DNA of 64,000 nucleotides from DATEKX01 sp963726785 (GTDB taxonomy: Bacteria; Acidobacteriota; Blastocatellia; UBA7656): NCBI GenBank assembly GCA_963726785.1, contig CAVSDJ010000001.1:124001-188000 (forward strand), given 5' to 3'. A program made the position numbers and the translations under genes. The notes under the pieces were generated by a model, which saw only the letters and a program-made list of their open reading frames with translations, ran no database searches and was not told where the DNA came from. Below are positions 63,804 to 64,000 of this stretch, piece by piece (positions within the stretch are counted from its first letter, which is position 1; the number at the start of each line of letters is the position of its first letter).

Positions 63804-64000
63804 GTTGTACTCCATTTACCCGATGCGTCACTGTGTATTGCTTCCATGCAGAATTGACGCAATGGCCCAGCAGCGAATCAACTGCTGACGGGAACCAGTC
63901 GGCAGCGTCTGGCGATCGCTCAAAAGTCACGCTAGTTGCGAGCCAGTCAGTGACCGGAATAACGGTGGTCGTGATGCTAACGGGTTCGGCTTCGTCAATG
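63796..64000 (-). CDS. Partial CRISPR operon protein (3' end only)
   Basis: 67 residues of a frame that enters from beyond 64000: IDEAEPVSITTTVIPVTDWL, then VDSLLGHCVNSAWKQYTVTH, stop at 63796-63798. It overlaps the next gene by eight bases. By position it is probably another Cas protein (a RAMP such as Csx10 is common in III-D), but too little is visible to name it. Confidence 0.5.
   Translation of the reverse strand, partial: IDEAEPVSITTTVIPVTDWLATSVTFERSPDAADWFPSAVDSLLGHCVNSAWKQYTVTHRVNGVQHG

Overview
This window looks like chromosomal DNA of an Acidobacteriota, most likely class Blastocatellia (subdivision 4). That placement is inference from the character of the 16S gene and from Acidobacteria-style families: DUF4388-DnaJ-TPR, BACON-like C-terminal domains, many secreted peptidases, and a CysO-type cysteine operon. 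GC is moderate, and coding runs in short operons on both strands.

Layout: 0-6 kb holds an isoprenylcysteine methyltransferase-like gene and a broken heptosyltransferase, then dxr, a DUF4388-DnaJ-TPR gene and a convergent J-domain membrane protein. Two truncated TIR/SEFIR gene starts sit at a 23-bp inverted repeat at 5.9-6.3 kb. 6-24 kb is mostly exported proteins: S41, M20, M14 and M28 peptidases, an LCAT-like lipase with BACON domains, WG-, NHL- and BNR-repeat proteins, plus a DUF433/DUF5615 toxin-antitoxin pair. 24-33.6 kb has thiC under a TPP riboswitch, a Uma2 nuclease, a DksA-like zinc-finger protein, two CBS-domain paralogues and a four-gene cysteine operon: CysM, an AlkD-like protein, a JAMM peptidase, and a carrier-E1-rhodanese fusion. 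33.7-42.4 kb has glycolate oxidase glcDEF with DUF309, a DUF4159 protein, pilT, a PilZ protein and a response regulator. 42.7-48.4 kb is a complete rRNA operon (16S, tRNA-Ile, tRNA-Ala, 23S, 5S) with promoter, processing stems and terminator. 48.5-58.5 kb has tRNA-Leu, a GT87-type protein, an O-antigen ligase with an inserted PDZ domain, a glutaminyl-cyclase-like M28 protein, an isopropylmalate-type dehydrogenase, a LON-domain protein, an IS110 remnant and a C39-like protein with fascin-like repeats. 58.8-64 kb has an attC-like site next to a nucleotidyltransferase-HEPN gene, an SDR protein, an SRAP/HMCES protein, and the 3' end of a type III (probably III-D) CRISPR-Cas operon that runs off the window.

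Thirteen genes, including dxr and glcDEF, become full-length only after single-base corrections (about 22 sites, often in short homopolymers). This pattern fits residual sequencing indels better than decay, so broken genes are listed with their restored extent. The strongest biology is the compact CysO-type cysteine operon, where the sulfur-carrier protein is fused in front of its own activating enzyme and a JAMM peptidase is encoded just upstream. Next come the cassette-like MNT-HEPN gene, the CRISPR edge and the TIR/SEFIR remnants, which together suggest defence or mobile DNA. Dispersed intergenic hairpin repeats recur throughout.
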